From Pontibacillus litoralis JSM 072002 (GTDB taxonomy: Bacteria > Bacillota > Bacilli > Bacillales > BH030062): 64,000 nucleotides of DNA. Under the pieces are notes generated by a model. That model saw only the letters and a list, made by a program, of their open reading frames with translations. It searched no databases and had not been told where the DNA came from. The position numbers were made by a program, and so were the translations under genes. Positions 43,183 to 52,039 of the stretch are shown piece by piece (the first letter of the stretch is position 1; every line of letters starts with the position of its first letter). Location: NCBI RefSeq assembly GCF_000775615.1, contig NZ_AVPG01000010.1, positions 39,947 to 103,946 on the forward strand, written 5' to 3'.

Positions 43183-43317
43183 TTATAGGAAGAAATGTTT
43201 CGTGCGATTTTCTTCTATATGCTTGCAAACTCGTTGATATTCCAGTTCAGATTGTAAGCGTTCATAATCTGAGCGTAAACGAACATGAATGGTAAACATA
43301 AGGAATTGAAATTGCAT
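43183..43317 (-). CDS. YrzI-like small protein, 44 aa
   Basis: A 44-aa peptide (MQFQFLMFTIHVRLRS, then a charged helix ending in EENRTKHFFL). The hydrophobic FxxxFTI start followed by a basic helix and an E-E-x-R end recalls the YrzI small-protein family. AAAGGAG is nine bases upstream of the ATG and a terminator follows. Function unknown. Confidence 0.65.
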   Translation of the reverse strand: MQFQFLMFTIHVRLRSDYERLQSELEYQRVCKHIEENRTKHFFL

Positions 43318-43347
43318 TCGGAACAACTCCTTTCTAACAAGACTTCT

Positions 43348-43401
43348 CTACGAACTATCTTTCACCTCAATAAACCACCTCATAAACACCATTTGTCTCA
43401 T
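43348..43401 (-). CDS. Candidate 17-aa micro-ORF
   Basis: AAAGGAG lies eight to nine bases before an ATG opening a 17-aa peptide (MRQMVFMRWFIEVKDSS); another ATG at 43407 is too close to the ribosome-binding site. It sits directly upstream of the YrzI-like gene and may be a leader peptide for it. Confidence 0.35.
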   Translation of the reverse strand: MRQMVFMRWFIEVKDSS

Positions 43402-43654
43402 GTTCATCACTCCTTTCCTTTTATGTAGTATTCTGTACATGGACTCATAATTCCCCATTTTTGATTCACAAATTTCGATTTTGGCTCATAAATCAGCCAT
43501 TCCGATTCGTATTTCCTCTTTTTTACGTACACATTCGATTGCGCTCTTCTCCAGTCTGTACATCTCTTCCGCAAACTATAGCTTATCGCTTTTTCTTTTT
43601 CCTTACTAAGGTTCCCATACTATTCCTCCTCTCTTAACTCCACAACACGCAAAT

Positions 43655-43681
43655 AAGGCCACAGAATTATTCTGCGGCCTT
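43655..43681 (-). terminator. Orphan terminator-like hairpin
   Basis: AAGGCCGCAGAAT / ATTCTGTGGCCTT, 13 pairs with one G-U and a 1-nt formal loop, followed by TATTTG. No conventional gene ends here, so it may terminate a small minus-strand RNA or a micro-ORF transcript. Confidence 0.5.
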
Positions 43682-43796
43682 TGTAATCATTCTTAATAAA
43701 CACAAATAGGTTCTATAAAGAAAATGTATAGATGGACATAGATACCGCAGACTATACGCCTTAGCAGTAGCCATGCTCTTCTTCACGTGAAATGAA

Positions 43797-43883
43797 TTAC
43801 TCGAAAAAAGAACGACACTTCTGTAAGGTCAAATAGGATTCTATATGAAATTGTTGTATAGTTATTGCCATTACTTGTTTCAT
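43797..43883 (-). CDS. Candidate 28-aa micro-ORF
   Basis: GAGGT lies eight bases before an ATG that opens 28 codons (MKQVMAITIQQFHIESYLTL, then QKCRSFFE). No family is recognised. A hairpin 115 bp downstream could end the transcript. Confidence 0.35.
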   Translation of the reverse strand: MKQVMAITIQQFHIESYLTLQKCRSFFE

Positions 43884-43993
43884 TTTAATTGACCTCACTT
43901 TCTCATTCATTTTTTCATACATTTATTATATGAAAATTCAACCAGTTTGTAAAGTTGTTTTCTGAATTTTTCCAAAAAAGCACTCGTCTCTCC

Positions 43994-44533
43994 TTATCCA
44001 ATAACTTCTTGATCTTTATTCAAGGAAGCTTCTACGAGCAAATCTAATTTGTGCAACTGAGTAATGGCTTCACTCGGATCCATTTTCTTATAATGGTGTA
44101 GCCCTTTTGGTTGCTCATCTTTATTATCAGCTAATGTAATGACTTCTTGCAGTGGCGTTTGCTTTCCTTGCAGCGTAAATGGTAAATAGGAATCGGTGTG
44201 TAACAAAATGGCGACTGAGATCTGTTTCGCAGCAATTCGGTCCTCTCCTAACCTTATAAGTAACTTATGCGCCCTCTCTGCTCCTTTAATTGCATGAATA
44301 TCATTTTGCCGATACTCATCGTAATCCCATTTTCCTTCGCTATTATACCATTCATAATGTCCGATATCGTGCAGCAACGCAGCTTTCGTAGCAAGGTCAA
44401 CTGAGACGTGGTTCTCTATCGCTAAATCGAAGGCATAGTATGCAGCCGTTACCGCGTGATGTACACCAGAACGATTTAAATATTTCCGAGTTATATGATG
44501 TTTGAATATATCTACAAGTGTTACGTGTCTCAT
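43994..44533 (-). CDS. HD-domain phosphohydrolase
   Basis: A 179-aa protein with an HD domain: upstream His25/His26, the HD doublet His55-Asp56 in LLHDIGHYEWY, a later His (AILLHTDSYLPF) and Asp in TLADNKDE. HD enzymes hydrolyse nucleotide or phosphate esters in a metal-dependent manner. The substrate cannot be told. Monocistronic. Confidence 0.85.
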   Translation of the reverse strand: MRHVTLVDIFKHHITRKYLNRSGVHHAVTAAYYAFDLAIENHVSVDLATKAALLHDIGHYEWYNSEGKWDYDEYRQNDIHAIKGAERAHKLLIRLGEDRIAAKQISVAILLHTDSYLPFTLQGKQTPLQEVITLADNKDEQPKGLHHYKKMDPSEAITQLHKLDLLVEASLNKDQEVIG

Positions 44534-44659
44534 GTTATCCCCTCCGATATTTTCAAAACATCATACCACAACGTTGCTTTTCACACAATATAAGAAAAAT
44601 GGAATGTTACAAGCTCTCGACCGCGTATATCTAGAGTATGAAAGGATGGGGATAGCTGC

Positions 44660-44758
44660 ATGGATATAAAAATCGACTGTGCCACTTTTGTCCTCGTTAC
44701 GATCGTCTATGAACATTGGTTGCATTGTCATGTACCGAAAGTCTATTATTTCAACTAA
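44660..44758 (+). CDS. Candidate 32-aa ORF
   Basis: A short plus-strand ORF (MDIKIDCATFVLVTIVYEHW, then LHCHVPKVYYFN) between the HD and CorA genes. Only a weak GGATGGGG precedes it. It could be a small His/Cys-containing peptide, or chance. Confidence 0.3.
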   Translation: MDIKIDCATFVLVTIVYEHWLHCHVPKVYYFN

Positions 44759-44875
44759 ATATAATCGAGTTCAAAGGCAGCTTTTTTTTATGTAACACGT
44801 TCATCCTAATGAAAAGTATAAACAACCAAATCTTATTCATAACAGCATAAAGTCTGAAATAATGCATACGTAAGA

Positions 44876-44902
44876 AAACCCACCTTCTCGTTAGGTGGGT
44901 TT
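44876..44902 (-). terminator. Terminator of corA
   Basis: AAACCCACCT / AGGTGGGTTT, ten pairs, 7-nt loop, then TTCTT on the minus strand. Confidence 0.8.
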
Positions 44903-44922
44903 CGCAATGAAGTATATAAATG

Positions 44923-45873
44923 TTAATCAAACCATCCTTTTCGTTTGAACCATAAAAACATAAGAGCAGCTAAACTTCCCATTACTATCAGAACGACAAA
45001 ATAACCATACTTCATATCTAGCTCTGGCATATTCGAAAAGTTCATCCCATATACACCAACAATAAACGTTAACGGCATGAAAATCGTTGATATAATAGTT
45101 AATATTTGCATAGTCCGATTCGTTTCATGTGAATTTAATGTCATATAACTATCTCGAATATCGTTGGTCATTTCTCGATTCGATTCAATGAGTTCCGATA
45201 CTTTTAATAAATGGTCATGAATATCAGAGAAATATGCTTTACGCTGCTTTACTCCACTCAAATGTTGTGAATTCAACATTCTATACAACAAGTCCCGCAT
45301 CGGATGTACCGTTTGTCGTAACGTTAATAAATCCGCTCGCGTATCAAATAGCTGGTCTAACAATTTTTCCATAGAGAGTTGTTTCGTATTATCTTCAATT
45401 TCATTGATATGATCTTCAATGCGGTACACAATTGGAAAATAATTGTCGACTACTTTATCAAATAATTGATGTAAAACTTCATCTTCGTGCCATAATGCGA
45501 CGTCTTTCGTACACTTTAGGCGCTCCCACACTTGATCTAATTCAATAGATACTTGTTTATGAAACGTAACGATGAATCCTTGTCCGTGAAAAACATCGAT
45601 TTCTTCTTTTTCTAAAGTTTGTCTGTTCAATGCATGAAGTACGAAAAATGTATATCCATCATAATAATCTAGTTTCGGACGTTGCAATCGTTGCAAACAG
45701 TCTTCAATAGCTAATGGGTGGAAGGCAAACACTTTTTCTAATATCGCTGTCTCTTCTTCATTCGGTTGCATCAAGTCAACCCAGTACCATACAACAAAAT
45801 CATGATGTAATTCGTTTAATGGTAAATCGGCTACTACTTGCTTCGTATCTGTGATGGCTAATGTTCGAATCAT
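44923..45873 (-). CDS. corA: CorA-family magnesium/divalent-cation channel
   Basis: A pentameric Mg2+ (Co2+/Ni2+) channel: a large cytoplasmic N-terminal domain and two C-terminal helices. The signature GMN sits at the end of the first helix (VGVYGMNFSNMPEL), and the tail is basic (KRKGWFD). The ORF reaches 45936, but AGAGGATAGGT directly precedes the ATG at 45873, which gives 316 aa, the normal length. Confidence 0.92.
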   Translation of the reverse strand: MIRTLAITDTKQVVADLPLNELHHDFVVWYWVDLMQPNEEETAILEKVFAFHPLAIEDCLQRLQRPKLDYYDGYTFFVLHALNRQTLEKEEIDVFHGQGFIVTFHKQVSIELDQVWERLKCTKDVALWHEDEVLHQLFDKVVDNYFPIVYRIEDHINEIEDNTKQLSMEKLLDQLFDTRADLLTLRQTVHPMRDLLYRMLNSQHLSGVKQRKAYFSDIHDHLLKVSELIESNREMTNDIRDSYMTLNSHETNRTMQILTIISTIFMPLTFIVGVYGMNFSNMPELDMKYGYFVVLIVMGSLAALMFLWFKRKGWFD

Positions 45874-45943
45874 ACCTATCCTCTTTTCATCCCATTCGTC
45901 CCCTCTACCATAACTTGTATATCCCCGTATGTCCAATACAAAC

Positions 45944-45976
45944 CAAAAAAAAAGCTTCTCCCGTTTTGGAGAAGTT
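45944..45976 (-). terminator. Terminator of the lysine catabolic cluster
   Basis: AACTTCTCC pairs with GGAGAAG(C)TT with a single bulge, followed by nine T residues on the minus strand. It starts at the stop codon of the acyl-CoA dehydrogenase. Confidence 0.85.
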
Positions 45977-47177
45977 ATTCCTTGTATGACTCAAATGGCC
46001 AAGCTGGTAAAGGGTGCTTTAATGATTTGTCTGTTCGATACCCGAGAACATATTCCGCTTGCATAATGGTGTGTATTTCTCTCGTTCCCTCATAAATGAC
46101 AGGTGCTTTTGAATTGCGTAAGTAGCGCTCAACAGCATACTCATTCGAGTAACCATAGGCACCGTGAATTTGCACAGCGTCATCTGCAGCTTTATTAGCA
46201 AAATCACAAGCTTGCCATTTTGCAAGAGATGTTTCCCGCGTGTTCCGCTTCCCACTATTTTTTAATTCCCCAGCACGATATACGAGTAAACGGCTCATTT
46301 GTAAACCAGCTTCCATATTCGCAATCATTTGTTGGACAAGTTGATGCTTGCCAATCTCTTTTCCGAATGTTTCGCGTTCATGGCAATAGCGAACACTCGC
46401 TTCTAAGCAGGCCATCATTAGTCCACACGCACCAGCCGCTACAGTGAAACGACCATTGTCAAGGGATGCCATGGCAATTTTAAATCCATCACCTTCCTCA
46501 CCGAGACGGTTATCGACTGGTACTGGAACATCTTCTAAAAATAGCTCTCCAGTATTTCCAGCACGAATGCCAAGTTTGCCTTTCGTTGCCTTTGAAGAAA
46601 AGCCTTCCATTGTCCTCTCCACTATAAAAGCAGAGATGCCTTGGTGTTTTTTTTCTTTATCGGTGTAGGCAAAGACTAGAAAATGGTCTGCACTATCACA
46701 TAGTGAAATCCACGACTTTTGGCCATTAAGAGTGTAGTAATCTCCTTTTCGTGTAGCCGTTGTTTGAATAGAGGCCACATCTGATCCTGCACCTGGTTCC
46801 GTCAATCCAAAAGCACCAATCTTCTCCCCTTTTGCCTGCGGGATTAAATACTTCTCTTTCTGTTCTTCCGTTCCAAACTGCAAGAGAGAGAGACTATTTA
46901 ATCCTGTATGAACAGAAACAGCCGTGCGAAAAGCTGTATCTCCACGTTCTAATTCTTCACAAACAATGGCTAGTGCATTATAGTCCATTCCACTTCCTCC
47001 GTATTTCGTTGGTATACAAACGCCCATTAATCCTAAATCGGCAAGCTTGTGCATAATAGCTGGATCAAACGTTCCTCTCTCATCCCACTCCTTCATATAA
47101 GGGATAATTTCTTTATCAACGAACTCTCTAACCGTTTTTCGTAACATTTGTTGCTCTTCAGAAAACGTAAAATCCAT
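45975..47177 (-). CDS. Acyl-CoA dehydrogenase, probably glutaryl-CoA dehydrogenase
   Basis: A 400-aa FAD-dependent acyl-CoA dehydrogenase. The catalytic base is Glu363 (IYEGTREIH). Landmarks are FGLTEPGAGSD and the FAD-binding RYCHERETFG region. Arg84, in the context FRTAVSVH, sits where human glutaryl-CoA dehydrogenase has FRSAMSVQ-like residues with the Arg that binds the glutaryl carboxylate; the EIHTIM segment after the catalytic Glu also fits. With a CoA-transferase 15 bp upstream, oxidation of glutaryl-CoA to crotonyl-CoA is likely. A general short-chain acyl-CoA dehydrogenase is the alternative. Confidence 0.82.
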   Translation of the reverse strand: MDFTFSEEQQMLRKTVREFVDKEIIPYMKEWDERGTFDPAIMHKLADLGLMGVCIPTKYGGSGMDYNALAIVCEELERGDTAFRTAVSVHTGLNSLSLLQFGTEEQKEKYLIPQAKGEKIGAFGLTEPGAGSDVASIQTTATRKGDYYTLNGQKSWISLCDSADHFLVFAYTDKEKKHQGISAFIVERTMEGFSSKATKGKLGIRAGNTGELFLEDVPVPVDNRLGEEGDGFKIAMASLDNGRFTVAAGACGLMMACLEASVRYCHERETFGKEIGKHQLVQQMIANMEAGLQMSRLLVYRAGELKNSGKRNTRETSLAKWQACDFANKAADDAVQIHGAYGYSNEYAVERYLRNSKAPVIYEGTREIHTIMQAEYVLGYRTDKSLKHPLPAWPFESYKE

Positions 47178-47192
47178 ATTGATGACTCCTCC

Positions 47193-48383
47193 TTAATCAA
47201 TTATTCCTTGCTTCTTAAACCGTTCAATCGCTTCGCGGGTATATCCTAAGGATTGTAAAATATCACCCGTATGCTCTCCTGGTTCTGGTGGATGTCGTCG
47301 CATAGTGATTGGCGACTCGGACAATTTGAGAGGACTGCCAACCATATGGAAGCGTCCTGCTTTCGGATGATTGGTAGAGAGCAACATATCTCGCGCTTGT
47401 ACTTGAGGGTCTTCCATAACTTGATCAATTGCTTGAATCGGGCCAGTCGGAATGCTATGAGCACGACATAAATGTTGCCATTCAGCTGTCGTTTTTCGTT
47501 TCCATTGTTGCTCTACTATCGTCTCTAACTCCTTACGGTAATACACTCTGTCTGAATTAGTCTTAAATCGTTTATCGTTCGCTAATTCTTCCTTGCCTAT
47601 TAACTTGCACAGCTTATTAAACTGCTTATCATTCCCTACTGCGATTACCATTTCGCCATCTGCCGTTTGCAAAGATTGATAAGGTGCAATGTTGGCATGG
47701 TATTTCCCTAATCTTTGTGGAACGTGACCACTCATTAAATAGTTGCTAGCAATGTTAACGAGTGAACTTATCGCACAGTCATACAACGATAGATCGATTT
47801 GTTGTCCTTGCCCCGTTCGCTCTCGTTGAATGAATGCAGCTTGTATACCTATACACGCATATAATCCTGTTAACACGTCTGTTATCGCAACACCTAGTTT
47901 CTGAGGACCTGATTGCTCATCGCCCGTAATACTCATAAGTCCACTCATTGCTTGTATAATATAGTCATAACCTGGTAAATGCGCATAAGGACCTGTTTCA
48001 CCAAACCCGGTAATGGAGCAATATACAATTTGTTCATTGATAGATTTTAATTGTTCATACCCTAAACCGAGCCGCTCCATTTTCCCTGTACGAAAGTTGT
48101 GCAGCACCACATCACTGTTTTCTACAAGTTGTTCAATAATTCGTTTGCCTTCTTTTGATTTAAGATCGACTGTCAAGCTTCTTTTATTACGATTGGCACA
48201 TAAATAATATGCGCTGACTCCTTCTTGATAAGGTGGTCCCCATTGTCTCGTTTCATCACTACCACCAGGAGCCTCTACCTTCGTTACATCAGCTCCTAAA
48301 TCAGCTAAAATCATGGAACAATACGGGCCTGCGAGTACTCTAGATAAATCAAGCACTCGAATTCCTTGTAGTGACATAGACAT
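47193..48383 (-). CDS. CaiB/BaiF CoA-transferase, probably glutarate CoA-transferase
   Basis: A family III CoA-transferase of 396 aa. Catalytic Asp140 lies in PGYDYIIQAMSGLM, and the N-terminal LDLSRVLAGPYCSMILADLGADV motif is typical. Human SUGCT, succinyl-CoA:glutarate CoA-transferase, belongs to this family, and the pairing with a glutaryl-CoA-dehydrogenase-like gene supports glutarate activation. GGAAGGAG is the ribosome-binding site. Confidence 0.82.
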   Translation of the reverse strand: MSMSLQGIRVLDLSRVLAGPYCSMILADLGADVTKVEAPGGSDETRQWGPPYQEGVSAYYLCANRNKRSLTVDLKSKEGKRIIEQLVENSDVVLHNFRTGKMERLGLGYEQLKSINEQIVYCSITGFGETGPYAHLPGYDYIIQAMSGLMSITGDEQSGPQKLGVAITDVLTGLYACIGIQAAFIQRERTGQGQQIDLSLYDCAISSLVNIASNYLMSGHVPQRLGKYHANIAPYQSLQTADGEMVIAVGNDKQFNKLCKLIGKEELANDKRFKTNSDRVYYRKELETIVEQQWKRKTTAEWQHLCRAHSIPTGPIQAIDQVMEDPQVQARDMLLSTNHPKAGRFHMVGSPLKLSESPITMRRHPPEPGEHTGDILQSLGYTREAIERFKKQGIID

Positions 48384-48493
48384 ATATAACAGCTCCTTCC
48401 GTTATGGAATGCTTTCCTTAACGTGACACGCATGTAAAACAGTCAACATGCAATCGATGTAATCATACGTTCGTGTTCTTTTATATTATGATG

Positions 48494-49240
48494 CTAATTG
48501 ATTTGATAACCTAATGCACTTGAAATTTGTTGAGCTGTTTTACGCGTTTCTTCTTGTATTCGAAGCAAATTGTCTCCTTCAAACCGACTCGTCAAGCCAC
48601 TGACAGCTATTGCAGCCACAACGGAATGTTGATAGTCATAAATCGGATAGGATACCCCCGTTGTATCTACATCTTGCTCTCCTTCACTTAAAGCAAATCC
48701 TTGCTCTTTAATAAGCTTTAGTTCTGCTTTTACACGTGATGAATCAATGAAAGGATGAGAAATCGTTTGAAGTACAGTTGCTTGCTCATCTTCTTGTAAA
48801 TGCGCTAACAGTAATTTCGGACCTGATCCGCTATATAACGGTGAGCGTTTCCCCACTTTCGTGCATAATCGTAAAGCCCGATGACTATCTACTTTGTCAA
48901 TGTAGATCGCTTGACCACCTTCTACAGTGACTAGGTGAATGGCTTCATTTAATCGCTCCCCTAATTGCTCCATAAACGGCTTGGCGATTTTTCGTATTTC
49001 TATTTGATCAGCGACTCGATGTCCTAATTCAAGTAATTTCACCCCTAACTGATAGCGACTATCATGTTCTGATTGTTTAATTTTACGGAGAAAACCACAA
49101 TATTCTAAAGACGTTAACAACCGGTAAGCTGTTGGTTTAGGAAGTTCTGCCCGAATGGCGATTTCCTTCAATGTCCATTCGGGAGTATCTTCTGTAAAAT
49201 AGTCGAGCAGTTTTAAGGCTTTAATAACACTTTGATTCAT
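48494..49240 (-). CDS. IclR-family transcriptional regulator
   Basis: A 248-aa regulator: N-terminal winged HTH (IKALKLLDYF, TLKEIAIRAELPKPTAYRLL) and a C-terminal IclR effector domain (EAIHLVTVEGGQAIYIDKVDS, GVSYPIYDYQHSVVAAIAVSG). The ATG at 49240 follows GGGAG by eight bases; the ORF to 49291 is rejected. Located between lysine dehydrogenase and CoA-transferase genes, it most likely controls this cluster in response to a pathway intermediate. Confidence 0.88.
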   Translation of the reverse strand: MNQSVIKALKLLDYFTEDTPEWTLKEIAIRAELPKPTAYRLLTSLEYCGFLRKIKQSEHDSRYQLGVKLLELGHRVADQIEIRKIAKPFMEQLGERLNEAIHLVTVEGGQAIYIDKVDSHRALRLCTKVGKRSPLYSGSGPKLLLAHLQEDEQATVLQTISHPFIDSSRVKAELKLIKEQGFALSEGEQDVDTTGVSYPIYDYQHSVVAAIAVSGLTSRFEGDNLLRIQEETRKTAQQISSALGYQIN

Positions 49241-49310
49241 CTTGATGTCTCCCTCTCTGTGATTTAATAGGGAAAAGGAGACCATAAACATTAGGCCTCC
49301 TTCTAATTAC

Positions 49311-50483
49311 TTAATTGTGTACTTGCGAGTTTGTTGGGATGACTTCTTCTTTTATATGCACTCCACGTTTAGCCATTTCTTTCATATATAATTGCCCTGG
49401 CACTACTTGTTCAGGAGGGATGACGCCACACTGCGTAATGTCTTTGTTGCCTATCATTTGAGCGACAACGGAAATCGTATTTGCCGTTGCGCGTGCCATT
49501 GCGGTTACATTGTTCGTCCGGTCTTTATACGTAACCATTTCAAATTGGTTCATTACGTACTTCCCGCCTTGTAAACCACTCACTTGGACACGTAACAATA
49601 CTGCATCGTCTTTATCTTTTAACTCTACAATTGGATCTAACGTTTTTAATAAAATGTCTCGTGGCTTTACTTTCATTCCGTGGTAATCTACTTCATAATG
49701 ACGATTGGTCAAATTCAAAGCAACGAGTAATTTAAATTTCTCGGCATGCCCAGTATAGCGAATAGTTTTATACTCTAGTGTTTTCATATTTGGATAAGAC
49801 TTAAGTAGTGTCGATGTGCCACCTGATGTGTGAAATGCTTCTAATGGACCAAATTTGTCAAAATGGAGTGGTTCTACTTCTGAAAGGGAGGTAACCTGTT
49901 GTAACGTTCCATTTCGAATAATAGTAGATGGGTCCGTATAATGATCAAGAAGTCCCTCCATTGAAAAAACATGGTTGTACTCTAGCGGCGGTTCTGGGTT
50001 CACTGGTATTCCACCAACAAATATGCGAATGGATTTAGCCTGATCTAGTTTTGCAACTCCGTAGCCAGAAAGAATGTTAATCATACCCGGAGCTACACCT
50101 AAGTCTGGAATTACAGTAACTCCTGCTGCTTTGGCATCATCGTTTAGCTGGAGTACTTTATCGGTAATTTTTCCAATATGGCCTCCTAAATCAACACAAC
50201 TTACCCCAACTTCAATCGCTGTTTGTGCGACCATCTCATTAAAAGAGTAAAAGAGTGCATTGATTACAACGTCGAATTGACGAATGAATTTTGCCAAATC
50301 CTTACGATTACTAGCATCTACTTGATAGGCTTGTAGCTTACTATTTTGCAAAAACTCACAAATCATTTCTGCTCGTGTGAAGTCAATATCCGCTAAACCA
50401 ACTGCTTCAACATTTGGATTTTTCACTAGATCACGTGCCGCTTCCTTTCCCATCAATCCTGAACCAAGAACCGCAATTTTCAT
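49311..50483 (-). CDS. lysDH: L-lysine 6-dehydrogenase (saccharopine dehydrogenase-like)
   Basis: A 390-aa NAD-dependent oxidoreductase: Rossmann [13 protein letters not shown] at the N-terminus, then [34 protein letters not shown] and the [20 protein letters not shown] block. The pattern closely matches, from memory, the L-lysine dehydrogenase of Geobacillus stearothermophilus (EC 1.4.1.18). That enzyme oxidises lysine to 2-aminoadipate 6-semialdehyde with release of ammonia. The next gene upstream is an aldehyde dehydrogenase that would use this semialdehyde. Confidence 0.88.
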   Translation of the reverse strand: MKIAVLGSGLMGKEAARDLVKNPNVEAVGLADIDFTRAEMICEFLQNSKLQAYQVDASNRKDLAKFIRQFDVVINALFYSFNEMVAQTAIEVGVSCVDLGGHIGKITDKVLQLNDDAKAAGVTVIPDLGVAPGMINILSGYGVAKLDQAKSIRIFVGGIPVNPEPPLEYNHVFSMEGLLDHYTDPSTIIRNGTLQQVTSLSEVEPLHFDKFGPLEAFHTSGGTSTLLKSYPNMKTLEYKTIRYTGHAEKFKLLVALNLTNRHYEVDYHGMKVKPRDILLKTLDPIVELKDKDDAVLLRVQVSGLQGGKYVMNQFEMVTYKDRTNNVTAMARATANTISVVAQMIGNKDITQCGVIPPEQVVPGQLYMKEMAKRGVHIKEEVIPTNSQVHN

Positions 50484-50507
50484 ACAATTTCCCCTTTCTT
50501 CATGCTA

Positions 50508-52010
50508 TTATTCCACATCAATTTGAGCTCTCTGCAACTTCCCACTATAATCCACATATAGCGCTTTCCATTCTGTAAATACATCTAATGCAGCGACTCC
50601 TGAATCGCGGTGGCCATTTCCTGTACCCTTCGTTCCTCCAAAAGGCAAGTGAATTTCTGCACCAGTCGTACCAGCATTCACATACACAATTCCTGTATCT
50701 AAATCTCGTTGCGCAGCAAACACTTTGTGTACATCGCTCGTGAAGATCGAGCTTGATAAACCGAACTCGACACTATTGTTTACTTCAATAGCCTCTTCAA
50801 AGCTTTTCACTGGAATAAGCGAAACGACAGGTCCAAAGATCTCCTCTTGGGCAATGCGCATATTTGGTTTGACATCTGTAAAAACAGTTGGAGCAAAATA
50901 GTGCCCTTTTTCATATTGCCCATTCTTCATTACCGATCCACCTGCAATTAATTTCGCACCTTCTTTTTGACCAAGTTGAACATAGCTTTCTATTTTCTCT
51001 AGAGCAGATTGATTTATGATGGGACCTACTTTCACCGATTCATCTAATCCATTCCCAATCGTTATATGCTCCATTTGTTCGAGCAACTGCTTTTGAAGTT
51101 TTTCTTTCACATCCTCATGGACAATTACTCGGCTACAAGCTGTACAACGTTGACCACTTGTGCCAAAAGCACTCCAAATAATCCCTTCCACCGCTAAGGA
51201 AATGTCGGCATCATCCATTACAATAACGGCATTCTTACCACCCATTTCTAGAGATACTTTCTTTAGTTGCTGGCCGCATCTTTCAGCAATATGACGACCA
51301 ACTTCATTTGAACCAGTAAATGAAATGACACGAATATCCTTATGATGAACCATTGCCTCTCCAACTGACGCGCCTGATCCGTAAACGACATTGACAACCC
51401 CTTTAGGCAGTCCAGCTTCTTCAAATATTTTGGCTAGTTCAAAAGCCATTAAAGGTGTTTCTGTTGCTGGCTTCCAAACAACAGCATTGCCAGCCACGAT
51501 AGCAGGGAATGATTTCCACGTCGCAATTGCAATCGGGAAATTCCATGGTGTAATAATTCCCACTACGCCAACTGGCGAACGAACGCTCATCGCAAATTTA
51601 TCCTTTAGCTCAGAAGGGGTCGTTTGCCCGAATAAACGTCTTCCTTCCCCAGCCATGTAAAAGGCCATATCAATACCTTCTTGCACTTCTCCCCTTGCCT
51701 CTTCAATCACTTTCCCATTTTCCATTGTGAGTAATTGTGAGATGGCTTCTTTACGTTCTTTCATAATCATTCCAACTTTGTATAGTACTTCTGCACGCTG
51801 TGGAGCAGGTACTAATGCCCATTGCTGTTGTGCGGTTTTAGCAACTTGAACTGCTTTATCAACATCCTCTTTATGGGACAACGGAACTTTTACTAATGTT
51901 TCTAACGTGGCCGGGTTGGTTACGTTTGTGTATTGATTGGATGTTGCGTGTACCCATTCACCGTTAATAAAATTACATAATTTTTCTTCTTTCAAAAGGG
52001 TATGTGCCAT
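50508..52010 (-). CDS. Aldehyde dehydrogenase, probably aminoadipate-semialdehyde dehydrogenase
   Basis: A 500-aa NAD(P)+ aldehyde dehydrogenase with Cys289 (GQRCTACSR), Glu255 (LEMGGKN) and PWNFP. The C-terminal NAGTTGAEIHLPFGGTKGTG region resembles semialdehyde dehydrogenases acting on acidic semialdehydes, including the ALDH7-like group. Beside lysine 6-dehydrogenase, its expected substrate is 2-aminoadipate 6-semialdehyde, giving 2-aminoadipate. Glutarate semialdehyde is another possible substrate. Confidence 0.85.
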   Translation of the reverse strand: MAHTLLKEEKLCNFINGEWVHATSNQYTNVTNPATLETLVKVPLSHKEDVDKAVQVAKTAQQQWALVPAPQRAEVLYKVGMIMKERKEAISQLLTMENGKVIEEARGEVQEGIDMAFYMAGEGRRLFGQTTPSELKDKFAMSVRSPVGVVGIITPWNFPIAIATWKSFPAIVAGNAVVWKPATETPLMAFELAKIFEEAGLPKGVVNVVYGSGASVGEAMVHHKDIRVISFTGSNEVGRHIAERCGQQLKKVSLEMGGKNAVIVMDDADISLAVEGIIWSAFGTSGQRCTACSRVIVHEDVKEKLQKQLLEQMEHITIGNGLDESVKVGPIINQSALEKIESYVQLGQKEGAKLIAGGSVMKNGQYEKGHYFAPTVFTDVKPNMRIAQEEIFGPVVSLIPVKSFEEAIEVNNSVEFGLSSSIFTSDVHKVFAAQRDLDTGIVYVNAGTTGAEIHLPFGGTKGTGNGHRDSGVAALDVFTEWKALYVDYSGKLQRAQIDVE

Positions 52011-52039
52011 GTTTCATCCTCCTGTGTTTTTCTATATTT

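Larger units (their letters stand above)
43402..43993. other. Gene-poor stretch with a hairpin and one candidate micro-ORF
   Basis: I find no standard gene. A short minus-strand ORF at 43797-43883 and a stable hairpin at 43655-43681 are listed separately. A palindrome TTCACGTGAA lies around 43782. A minus-strand frame reading MATAKAYSLRYLCPSIHF ends in the hairpin but has no clear ribosome-binding site. Confidence 0.5.

Noticed and set aside
41798..43228. Longer MoeA start at 43228
   Set aside because: The extra 50 residues contain no conserved features and cover the YrzI-like gene; the start at 43078 matches the family.
48397..48417. Strong claim of an IclR operator at TTCCGTTATGGAATGCTTTCC-like sequence
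   Set aside because: Part of it is simply the ribosome-binding site of the CoA-transferase gene; kept only as a minor supporting remark.
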